Source: Uranotaenia lowii (lineage: Eukaryota; Arthropoda; Insecta; Diptera; Culicidae). From it: a DNA stretch of 64,000 bases. Where the stretch lies: positions 20,341,359 to 20,405,358 of the forward strand of contig NC_073692.1 of the NCBI RefSeq assembly GCF_029784155.1, in the 5' to 3' direction. Under the pieces are notes generated by a model. It was given only the letters and a program-made list of their open reading frames with translations, had not been told where the DNA came from and ran no database searches. This document shows, one piece after another, positions 56,216 to 64,000 of the stretch. The position numbers were made by a program, and so were the translations under genes. Within the stretch, counting starts at the first letter, position 1. Each line of letters begins with the position of its first letter.

Positions 56216-58861
56216 GATCCAGTTGCCAGGCCACCAAGCGCGGATGATGTTCCGCAGGCAGCGATTCACAAAAACTTGCAGTTTTCGCGTCGTCACCGCA
56301 TATATGCACCAAGTTTCACACCCGTACAGCAATACGGATTTGACGTTTGATTTGAAGATTCGGATCTTAGTTCGTAGAGAGATCTGGCGTGACCGCCAGA
56401 TGTTTCGGAGACTCGCAAACGCAAATCGGGCTTTTCTGATCCGGGTCTCGATGTCCTTCTTGGTCCCACCATCAGGCGTAATCTGGCTACCAAGATACTG
56501 GAAGCACTCCACTGTCTCAACCTGTTGTCCAGCTACCACGAAATTGGAACGATTTTCTGTATTGATTTCCATCGACTTGGTCTTTCCGACATTGATTTTG
56601 AGACCTGCTGCCTTGGAGCTTTCGGTGAGGTCGTCGAGTTTGCTCTGCATGTCTTGTTGTGTTTGGGCGAGCAAAACAATATCGTCTGCCAGGTCAAGGT
56701 CGTTCAGTTGCTCCATGGTTGAAGGATTCCACGGCAATCCTCGGTTTGGTCTACAGTCAATCGATCCAGTCAAGATCTCATCCATTACGATGAGAAAAAG
56801 CAGCGGTGACAAAATACATCCTTGTCTCCCTCCAGCAGTTACCGGGATTGGTTCGGACAAGACACCGTCGTGCAAGACCTTGCACGAAAATGCCTCGTAC
56901 TGTGCTTCGATGAGATGGACTAGTTTCTCTGGGACCCCTCGTCGTCTAAGAGCAGCCCAGATGTTTTCGTGGTTCAGTCGGTCAAATGCTTTTTCGAAAT
57001 CAACGAACACCAGCAGAAGAGAGTCCTGGAATTCGTTGATTTGTTCCAGTATTATTCGTAGTGTTGTGATGTGGTCCACACATGATCGTCCGGATCGGAA
57101 TCCAGCTTGTTGCCGTCGGAGTGTAGCGTCGATTTTCTCCTGGATCCTGTTCAGGATCACTTTGCAGAGTACTTTGAGGGTTGTACAGATCAAAGTTATG
57201 CCACGCCAGTTACCGCACTCTGTTAGGTCTCCTTTCTTTGGGACCTTTACGAGGATACCCTGCATCCAGTCGGCCGGGAATGTTGCAGTATCCCAAATGT
57301 CAGCGAATAGACGGTGCAACATTTGTGCTGACAAGGCAGGGTCGGCTTTGAGCATTTCAGCAGGAATGCAATCGTATCCAGGCGCTTTGTTGGATTTCAT
57401 GTTTTTGATTGTCGCTTCTATTTCAGCCAGCGAGGGCGCTTCCGAGTTGACGCCATTAATGCGACTTATTGTGGGCGCCTCGAGCTGCGGGTTCTGTTGG
57501 CCATTGCTATTTGTAACTCGAAAAAGTTGATCAAAATGCTCAGTCCAACGCTTGAGCTGATCTGTTCGATCTGTCAGCAGCTGACCTGCTCGGTTTTTCA
57601 GCGGCATTCTTGCATTAGTCCTTGCACCACTAAGGCGGCGAGAAATATCATATAATAATCGGATATCTCCAATGGCGGCGGCTCTTTCTCCCTCTTCGGC
57701 TAGGGAGTTTGTCCAGGCTCTCTTGTCTCGTCTACAAGCTCGTTTAACTGCCTTTTCCAGCTCCGCATATCGTAAGCGGGCGGCTGCTTTGGCTGACCCG
57801 GTACATGCCTGCTCAATTCCGACTTTCGCCTTTCTCCGATCATCGATCATCCTCCAGGTTTCATCCGACATCCATTCACTTCGTCTTCCACAAACTTTAC
57901 CGAGAGTACCATGGCTCGTCGTGATAAAGGCATTCTTGATTCCACACCACTGTTCTTCGACTGTTCCGTCTGTCGGCAGCTCCGAGGCTCGGGATTCTAG
58001 CTGTTCAACGTATGCCCTTTTCACCTCTGGATTCTCCAACCGGCGGACGTCGTATCGACACCCGACTTTCTCCTCGCGCCGTTGGACACGCGCAACTCTC
58101 AGTCGTACCTCGCCAAGGACGAGGTGATGGTCAGATGCAATGTCTGCGCTTCGTTTGTTGCGGACATCAAGAAGGCTCCTTCTCCATTTTCGACTGATGC
58201 AGATGTGGTCAATTTGATTTTCTGTTCGGCCATCTCGGGATACCCAAGTGACCTTATGTGCTGGTCGATGGGGGAAGAACGATCCACCGATCACCATGTT
58301 GTTGTTGCCACAAAATTCTACAAACAGCTCTCCGTTTTCGCTCATCTGTCCTAGGCCATGGCGCCCCATGATGCGCTCAAGGCCCTGATTATCGGAGCCA
58401 ATCTTTGCGTTGAAGTCGCCTAAGTGGATTTGAATGTCACCCTTCGGAATTCTCTCAACCACGCTGTTCAATTGACTGTAAAACTGCTCTTTCTCCTGCA
58501 AATCGGCAACGTCAGTTGGCGCATAACACTGGACCATTGAAAGGTTTCTAACCCGTCTTCTGAATCTGGCTACGATTATTCTTTCGTTTATCGGTTCCCA
58601 TCTTATGAGGGCCGCATGGGCCTGCGGGCTTAACAGGAAACCAACTCCTCGTTCCCGAGTAGCATGTTCTCCTCGTATGCCAGAGTAAAGCAGTACTTGC
58701 CCGGACTGCGTCTTGTGTTCTCCAGTGTTAGGCCAACGGACTTCGCTCAGTCCCAATATCTCTAGCTTGAGGCGGCTAGCTTCTCTAGCAAGTTGAGCCA
58801 GCTTTCCTGGCTGGGCAAGGGTCAAAACATTCCAAGTTCCAATTCTAGTCCGTGTTTTCAT
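56183..58861 (-). CDS. Endonuclease/reverse transcriptase polyprotein of RTE-like element
   Basis: Target-primed retrotransposition enzyme. Residues counted from the ATG at 58861. The APE-like endonuclease spans about 5-255, with TWNVLTL (9-15), SEVRW (39-43), the metal-site GDFNAKIG (148-155), NQIDHI (215-220) and SDHHLVLGE (243-251). The reverse transcriptase spans about 480-770: GNWRGITL (550-557), QAGFRSGRS, the first catalytic Asp in VFVDFEKAFD (618-627), GGRQGCILSP, and the active-site box LADD (724-727, in place of the usual YADD/FADD). No RNase H, LTR or gag is present. Upstream TTG at 58879 is also in frame, but the ATG is the natural start. The frame ends early at 56183 because of a frameshift; the C-terminus continues in another frame. 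Overlapping plus-strand frames (56193-57530 and others) are antisense shadows. Confidence 0.9.
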   Translation of the reverse strand: MKTRTRIGTWNVLTLAQPGKLAQLAREASRLKLEILGLSEVRWPNTGEHKTQSGQVLLYSGIRGEHATRERGVGFLLSPQAHAALIRWEPINERIIVARFRRRVRNLSMVQCYAPTDVADLQEKEQFYSQLNSVVERIPKGDIQIHLGDFNAKIGSDNQGLERIMGRHGLGQMSENGELFVEFCGNNNMVIGGSFFPHRPAHKVTWVSRDGRTENQIDHICISRKWRRSLLDVRNKRSADIASDHHLVLGEVRLRVARVQRREEKVGCRYDVRRLENPEVKRAYVEQLESRASELPTDGTVEEQWCGIKNAFITTSHGTLGKVCGRRSEWMSDETWRMIDDRRKAKVGIEQACTGSAKAAARLRYAELEKAVKRACRRDKRAWTNSLAEEGERAAAIGDIRLLYDISRRLSGARTNARMPLKNRAGQLLTDRTDQLKRWTEHFDQLFRVTNSNGQQNPQLEAPTISRINGVNSEAPSLAEIEATIKNMKSNKAPGYDCIPAEMLKADPALSAQMLHRLFADIWDTATFPADWMQGILVKVPKKGDLTECGNWRGITLICTTLKVLCKVILNRIQEKIDATLRRQQAGFRSGRSCVDHITTLRIILEQINEFQDSLLLVFVDFEKAFDRLNHENIWAALRRRGVPEKLVHLIEAQYEAFSCKVLHDGVLSEPIPVTAGGRQGCILSPLLFLIVMDEILTGSIDCRPNRGLPWNPSTMEQLNDLDLADDIVLLAQTQQDMQSKLDDLTESSKAAGLKINVGKTKSMEINTENRSNFVVAGQQVETVECFQYLGSQITPDGGTKKDIETRIRKARFAFASLRNIWRSRQISLRTKIRIFKSNVKSVLLYGCETWCIYAVTTRKLQVFVNRCLRNIIRAWWPGNWISNIAGVIKRR

Positions 58862-59363
58862 GCTAAAAGTCGTTGCCAAAGTTCCAATTCGGTTATTTCT
58901 TCTCTCAGTTTCTGTAACAATAAAAGATGTCAGGAGCAGTAGGTTGTTAGCCTAAAGTCCCTATCCCGCGATGGGGCTGCCATCTTGGACTTAGCTGGCG
59001 GGAGCCGCATTTCATAAATTCAGCCGCTTGCTGCAAGACAGACGCTGTTTGAGCCGCCCCTGACCTGGAGAACAGACGCTGTTCAGTTGAAATGCGTCAA
59101 AAAAAAAACAAAAAAACTTAAAACTTAAAAAAAAACGCTTAGAAACTTCTTAAAATGTTATATTGACACACTACAATGGATTATCGGTTTAATGTACATA
59201 CATTTTGTTTTTCAAAATTATAGTTTTTCGTGATAGTTTAAAATATTCAGACAAAATCAGGCTTATTTAAAAAAATCAGGAAAAAAGTAGGCTTATCAGG
59301 TTATCAGGATAGGTCTTAAAAGATCAGGTATATTCTGAAAAATCAGGCACATTGGCAACCCTG

Positions 59364-59541
59364 GGTGCTGCTCTCGCTCGACTTTATGTGTAGACAATCT
59401 TACTCTTGATTGCAACGCGATTTATCTCTCCCGCTCAGCTTTAAGGGAGCAGCCGAAAAAAATGGCGCTCTCTTTCACTGTATCACTGTCAAAGCCCAAA
59501 AAATCTCGATTGGCCGTACCTAACTAGACGTTTTGACTTTT
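59364..59541. other. Short GC-richer segment next to a TIR-like end
   Basis: It contains inverted CTCCCGCTCAGCTTTAAGGGAG and CGGCTGCTCCC-type strings (59428-59460). Its right edge is the AGGGTGATAC-like end (59542-59551, minus strand) of a DD37E-type element. A short non-autonomous relative could be present, but its other end was not found. Confidence 0.3.
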
Positions 59542-59551
59542 GTATCACCCT

Positions 59552-60153
59552 ATTGCGTCTTTGGCGTAATGACGTAATGCCAAATCGGGACAAAATATGA
59601 CGGGTCCATCATGCTGCTTGATCATTGGCAATAAACGCTTCTGGAGGAGCATTCCTTGGTAAAGTTCTGGGTGTTCATTGTTTCCGATGTGACGTACGGG
59701 CTAGATATTTTGCTGCAGTCACAAATTGCCTGCCACACCATCACATTCTTGCCAAAACATTTGCAAAATATTATATCATACATTTTCCGGACTCTTGGTT
59801 TGACAGAAGCTGCTTGATTTGGGTTCCTTTTAGTTTTTTTTCTGCTTCCGGTACGTCTTGAGCCCAAGTCGCTCTTAAGCACGCATCACGTTAGAAGTCG
59901 AGGTCCCGACTTTTCTGCCCACATCCCGAACGGAAGCCGATGGTTACTGTTTGTAGACATCCCTGACTTTTTTTGTCAATAGTAGGACTTACAGGACCAG
60001 ATTTTCGACCACTTCTCCGGTCATCTTCAAATGTACAATGTTCATCATATTTTTTAATAACTTTGACGCTCACAATATTCTCAGTGAGATTCCACTCACA
60101 GCACACCACTTGCGCACGATAATTTTTCTCTTCTCCGGAGTAAGACCACGCAT
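59552..60153 (-). pseudogene. Decayed Tc1/mariner-type (DD37E-like) transposase
   Basis: On the minus strand, broken frames carry the N-terminal helix-turn-helix start MRGLTPEKRKIIVRKWC (ATG at 60153), VSVKVIKKYDEHCTFEDDRR and SGRKSGPVSPTIDKK (59891-60109). They continue with SVKPRVRKMYD and KNVMVWQAICDCSKIS (59622-59882), then KRLLPMIKQHDGPVIF and CPDLALRHYAKDA. This order matches the intact transposase at 27596-28630. The second catalytic Asp block (PDLA) is kept, the first catalytic region is deleted, and the last third is missing. Several frameshifts and stops make it dead. Confidence 0.65.
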
Positions 60154-60173
60154 TTTTTTATGTTATCACAAAC

Positions 60174-60308
60174 TAATGCCATATTCGTTTTCATTCTGGT
60201 GGTGCACCGGTAGTGCACCAAGTGCTGTCAAAGCGTTTTTTTTATATGAAGATGACAGCAGTTGGTGCACAACCATCTTTCCACCAGATGAAAACGAATA
60301 TGGCATAA
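60174..60308. mobile_element. Short MITE with TGCCATATTCG ends and TAA duplication
   Basis: A 129-bp element (60177-60305) begins TGCCATATTCGTTTTCATTC and ends GATGAAAACGAATATGGCA, with further inward pairing (GTGCACCA and AGTGCTGTC against GACAGCAGTTGGTGCAC). TAA flanks both ends (60174-60176, 60306-60308). Palindromic structure with TAA duplication fits a PIF/Harbinger-like MITE. It lies in the leader of the decayed transposase; the string TGTTATCAC occurs on both sides (60161-60169, 60321-60329). Confidence 0.75.
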
Positions 60309-60329
60309 ATGTTTTGGTGATGTTATCAC

Positions 60330-62771
60330 GTACAGAAATGTGTAAACAAAAGGACGCAGCCAGTACAATTCGAAAAAAAAACTCGATTCAAAATGACCGT
60401 TGACATTTGGTGGGCTTCTAATTTCTGGAACAGTCTAAAATCCTGTGATAGGCTATCTCAAAGTAATACAAACAGATACAATGAACTTGTCAACCTAGTA
60501 GGGCATAATAACTTTGAATCGAACCTTCCGCAAACACAATACCTGTCAGACGTCACACCGTGTGGTTGCATATGCAAATAAGAGAAAAAAAAATCTTCAT
60601 CCCTATCATCCTGTCTGTTGTGGGTCCAAAATAAGCCCGACATCACGATCTGCCAAAAATTTCCATACATATCTACATTTCGAAACTTCTTATTGTGAAG
60701 GAAGGTGCCGTTTTCTATCTATCTGAGTATGGAAGTCGCGATTAAAAAACGGGCCAAACAAAAGCTTAACTGGCGTCAGTCACCGACACACGACACACTT
60801 CCCGTTGTTGTTGTTGTGCCAAATAGATATGCTCAGTTCACTCTAATGTGTGATCACAGACAAACGAATGATATCTGCACCTCACCTTTCCTCTCTCTTG
60901 GAGCACCTCCAAACAATCCGACATGTGTTATTGATTTCTCTCTATTTTTTCCTTTTTTAGTTCACAATGTTTTGCAACCTAGCGAAACTAATAGGAGGAC
61001 TCGTGGAACACTTTGAAACAAAGAAAAGTGTCGTCACGACGAGTTCACCACTGGCCACCATCGACGATTTCCAACTTACCAATCCGCTTACCAGTGGGTC
61101 TCAAAAGATAATCCCCCTTTTTGCATTCGGAGCAAAATGTGTCCACTAGGCTTCTAACATCGGTGCACCAGATCGAGAGCACATGTTGCAATCACCTCCT
61201 CACCTTTTTCTGCTAGTTCTCCTGACGTTTTCCATTTGGTAGTCCTGCCACTTGGGAGAGAAGTTTAGGTTTCATAATTTTCGCGATCACGATCTCTCTT
61301 CAGTTTCCCTCTCTGTTATTGGTGCAAATCTTCGAACAATCGATCCCCAAGGAGATCCAAAAACAAACCGATCGATACGGAAAATCGATCGGCCCGGGGA
61401 AAAGTGTCACGATTATTGGATCAATTCTTCTGGTTTTTTTCTGCTGAATTCACGTGTTTCAAACTAACCTAAGGGTGAGTTCTTTTACGAGAAAAGGAGG
61501 TTTGAAGTACCCGAATCAATCTGTGAAGACATCAAGATATTAATGAAGTAGTTGAATAAATCACGGAGATCGCTTATTAGCACATTATACGATGATGAGA
61601 GTGCTCTGGGGGCTGTCAATCAAAGTTTTTAGCTAACGATGTAAGCGTCACGAAATGTTCATTAAGCCATTAGGAATCGGGGTTGATTGAGGCTAAATTA
61701 AAAAAAAAAAAGTTAAACAAACATGTGTTGTATGGGAATCCCATTTTCAGCCTTCAACAAAATTTGAAAAAAATAACTTCCAACTTTGTATTTTCAGATG
61801 TCAAAAAAAAACTAACCTCAGCAATTGACAAAAACAAGTCCGTTGACCGCGAACCATCCCCAAAATATTAAGTAGCTATGCACAGCATTCGTGACAGCAA
61901 AACTGCCCCGATTGTTTAGCATGCGCATGTGAGTCCAAAAAGTTTGTTTATTTTTGTTTCAACCTGACGCGGCCCCAGCCAGACTTTACTTTCTACTTGT
62001 GCCCCCGCTTAACTATTTTGTCACTTTCTGGTTGCGCGCACCCAAACAAATGTTGTGGATGCAGTTACTTTTTTATTGTGTTGTTTTGCGTTTGTTTTTG
62101 TTTTCTTTTTTCGTGTTAATGTCATTACCTTCGCGCCGCATCCCGTTTTCTCGAAAAACAAGCTATTTTGCATAGTAATAAAGCTACCTCAGTCTTGTTC
62201 ATGGTTGGCCCCGAAAATCCGGCCCTGACATGCACTGTGTGTCATCCAGTTTTGGCCATGTTTAACATGTAGCCAACCAATCTGCACACAATTGTTGGTT
62301 ACGTACGACGGATGAAAGTTTTTTTTTATCGTTTTTACATACGTACTCTCCCTACTTTGGATGGATCTTGTTGAGTTGCTTTTTGCATATGGAATTGTAA
62401 TTCTGTACCCACGAGATGTATATTCGCGTAATCTAAATGTGTACACTAAGGCGGAGGAGAAAAAATGGTCTGGCGCCGGATCTCAAAAAAGGTTATTGAT
62501 GAAATGGTAATAGCCAGAGGTGTGCGTTATGTCTTCTCGTGGGACAGAATGCATGGTTCCGGACTTTAAATCAAATCTTCAGTTACTTCTTTAGCTCTTT
62601 GAATGATATAATTTAAAAATTTCAAAAGTACTATGAATTGGTTTTTTATTTTTATTTAAAAGTCTAGAAGTTCTCAAACGAGAACAAAATCAATTTAGGA
62701 GTTCTAAATAATTAATTTCGATTTAAAATAATTCAGAGGACAAGTGATGTTTATTTAGTTGATTTGAGCTC
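60330..62771. other. Apparently unique DNA, no supported gene
   Basis: A moderately GC-rich stretch (60700-62470) without repeats shared with the rest of the window. Open frames at 60705-61016, 61252-61467 and 61954-62175 (plus) and 62189-62446 (minus) lack motifs. A pyrimidine tract ending in TTTTTTAG at 60950-60959 resembles an acceptor site, but no exon can be defined. It is probably intronic or intergenic host DNA. Confidence 0.4.
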
Positions 62772-63223
62772 TTAACCCTAATCTGTTCTGGAGAGTCAAT
62801 ATGACACTATTGTCCAAAAAAAAAAACATGCTTCTGTTGTGGATCAGCTACGGAATGTTAAAAAATAAATTTACACAGTTTTCAAGAAAGCTGAAGTTAG
62901 AAACTATATGTAACATATGAGATAAATATTTTTATTTTTTTTATTTTTGGAGTTCTTGACTACAAAAAATGTAAAAAAGTGGTGTGAAAACCGTACTTTT
63001 CAAACAATGAACCGTCAAACTTGTTTAAGCCACACCAGATAAATTTTGAAAAGAGGATTGTAAAGTTGACGTAATTTGGCACATTTTCGTATCTCCAGAT
63101 TTTCAAAATACGAAACACAAATTTTTTGACGAATTTTTGAAGGTAGCTGTTTTTCTAACTTTTTGCCAATTGACACTCCAGAGACTGTAACGGGTAAAAA
63201 TTTCTGAAAGATGTGAGGGTTAA
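62772..63223. mobile_element. TTAA-flanked MITE related to the 33.6-34.7 kb fold-back
   Basis: TTAACCCTAATCTGTTCTGG at the left and GATGTGAGGGTTAA at the right give a TTAA duplication with CCCT/AGGG ends, the piggyBac-type signature. Inner blocks GGAGAGTCAATATGACACT and AATTGACACTCCAGAGACT are an inverted pair. The middle (TCAGCTACGGAATGTT, GTGTGAAAACCGTACTTTTC, CACACCAGATAAATTTTG) matches the arms of the fold-back at 33566-34718. 444 bp, no transposase. Confidence 0.6.
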
Positions 63224-64000
63224 AATATAATATGAAAACAAAACTGAACTTCCACGAAGCCTTGATTGAGCTACCTAAAGTCGCAACCATGCACGCGAAA
63301 TTGTTCTCTTCAGAAGTTGACATTGACCTAACTATGTTTCCTGAAAAATACGAAATTTGTCTTATTTCACCCACGATGTTTTTTAAAGTTTTTTAAATTA
63401 AACTTTTTTAGTCATCGGTTCCTACGCACTTCTTCAGGTCTCATTCGACATCCGAGTGCAACACATCCCGAAACGTTTTGGTCGAATCCTTACACCTCTG
63501 GCACTAAACTGTGCCTCGTCTGGAATGTCTCTAAGTGTTGACTAGAAGGTAGTCACCATTTTGCGCAACTACTCATTCATCGAGTCGAGTTTAGGAGGAC
63601 CCGAAACGAAAAGCGAGTTTACGATTGCACTCTCTCCGGTTCCATCTGCAACTCGGGGACATGACCCCCTAAGACGTGGCGGCCACTTCTCTGTGCAGAT
63701 TTGGCAGATCTGTTTCTAGTGGATTTTGTGATAGTTTCCTTATTCGTATATCTGCAATCGTCGGTTTTGCAGATACGTTTCCGCTCTGGACCAGGAGGAC
63801 GTGACACTATTAGCCCAGAGCTGCAATGGAACAACCGATGATATACTCCACGTATACGTCCTACTTTCTGTACACCACCTGAAATCTCTGGCCTTGGATC
63901 CCACTCTCTGCAATTCCTCTCCCTTCCTCTTCTCATTAAGGCTTGAAGCCTGATATCTACTCTAGTGACTCGAGGTTTCCGTACAAAACTTTTATGTTGA
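63224..64000. other. Right edge, GC-richer segment of unknown nature
   Basis: From about 63415 composition rises clearly above the surroundings. A minus frame of 105 codons with an ATG start (63619-63936) is rich in Arg and Ser, but neighbouring frames on both strands are also long, and none has a recognisable domain. The abrupt composition change suggests an inserted element running off the window, possibly a retroelement, but this is only a guess. The minus frame at 63015-63374 overlaps the MITE and has no motif. Confidence 0.3.

Larger units (their letters stand above)
55885..59097 (-). mobile_element. Full-length RTE-like non-LTR retrotransposon with 13-bp target duplication
   Basis: The 3187-bp insertion (55898-59084) is flanked by identical AGTTGAAATGCGT repeats (55885-55897 and 59085-59097). 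On the minus strand it has a ~220-bp 5' leader with two copies of AACAGCGTCTGT, one long ORF encoding endonuclease and reverse transcriptase, and a stop codon only 10 nt from the element end. The tail is a short tandem repeat (TTAGGTAGGTAGGT). A very short 3' UTR with microsatellite-like tail and a single ORF of about 990 codons are typical of RTE-group elements. Intact duplications and a nearly open ORF indicate a young insertion. Confidence 0.9.
55389..59363. mobile_element. hAT-like MITE carrying the RTE insertion
   Basis: CAGAGTTGCCAAC at 55389 and TTGGCAACCCTG ending at 59363 are imperfect inverted ends of the CAGRGTTGCC type. The interior has repeated AATCAGG strings at both sides. Without the retrotransposon and one target duplication it would be about 775 bp. 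Flanking 8-bp sequences (GATATGAA, GGTGCTGC) do not match, so the boundaries or class remain uncertain. Confidence 0.45.

Noticed and set aside
56193..57530. 445-codon open frame on the plus strand
   Set aside because: It is antisense to the reverse transcriptase gene; length is caused by codon bias of the real frame, and the product has no recognisable motif. Similar shadows at 57672-58127 and 58082-58354 were dropped as well.
58862..58879. Six extra N-terminal codons of the RTE-like protein (TTG start)
   Set aside because: The in-frame ATG at 58861 directly precedes the endonuclease domain; a TTG start is unlikely in a eukaryote.
63619..63936. Gag-like or Arg-rich protein of an LTR retroelement
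   Set aside because: No zinc knuckle, protease, reverse transcriptase or LTR was seen, and several other frames in the same segment are equally open.

Overview
The window looks like intergenic or intronic DNA from a large, AT-rich, repeat-laden insect genome. A mosquito (Culicidae) is the best guess. The main reasons are a Tc1/mariner-superfamily element with a DD37E catalytic triad (the ITmD37E group, best known from mosquitoes), an RTE-like non-LTR retrotransposon, several tRNA-derived SINE families, and many small inverted-repeat elements with TA, TTAA, TNA or 8-bp target duplications. The species cannot be named from the sequence. Nothing bacterial or viral is apparent: no operons, CRISPR, phage genes, rRNA or convincing functional tRNA genes.

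Layout. 1-5 kb: A-rich low-complexity DNA, a tRNA-derived SINE, a 519-bp fold-back MITE with TA duplication, and a GATC-type minisatellite. 5-13.5 kb: two copies of a dispersed repeat that opens with ACTAGCTGACCCGG and carries tandem units of about 150 bp, a 949-bp TA-flanked terminal-inverted-repeat element (7.6-8.6 kb), a GC-richer single-copy-looking block (8.9-10 kb), and a degenerate minisatellite. 13.9-15.4 kb: a 640-bp almost perfect palindrome inside a CCGGGC-motif repeat. 16.7-20.8 kb: a TTAA-flanked piggyBac-type MITE and a non-autonomous hAT (8-bp duplication) nested inside another hAT-like element. 22.4-23.2 kb: a decayed coding remnant. 26.2-28.8 kb: a decayed Jockey/CR1-like LINE fragment abutting the ITmD37E element. 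31.9-36.5 kb: palindromes, fold-backs and MITEs. 43-49 kb: a third ACTAGCTGACCCGG element and a 2.8-kb hAT-like element. 55.4-59.4 kb: a full-length 3.2-kb RTE-like retrotransposon with 13-bp target duplication, nested in a hAT-like element. 59.5-60.3 kb: a decayed DD37E-type transposase carrying a MITE in its leader. The last 3.5 kb holds apparently unique DNA and a second piggyBac-type MITE.

The only long, convincingly protein-coding frames belong to transposable elements: the DD37E transposase (27.6-28.6 kb) and the endonuclease/reverse transcriptase (55.9-58.9 kb). Each carries one frameshift, so neither is clearly autonomous. No complete host gene could be supported. Three short stretches (9848-9985, 22408-23152, 50048-50242) may be host exons or their remnants. 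No new multigene system was found. What stands out is the record of nested insertion, the very recent-looking palindrome, and several MITE families with clean, readable target duplications.
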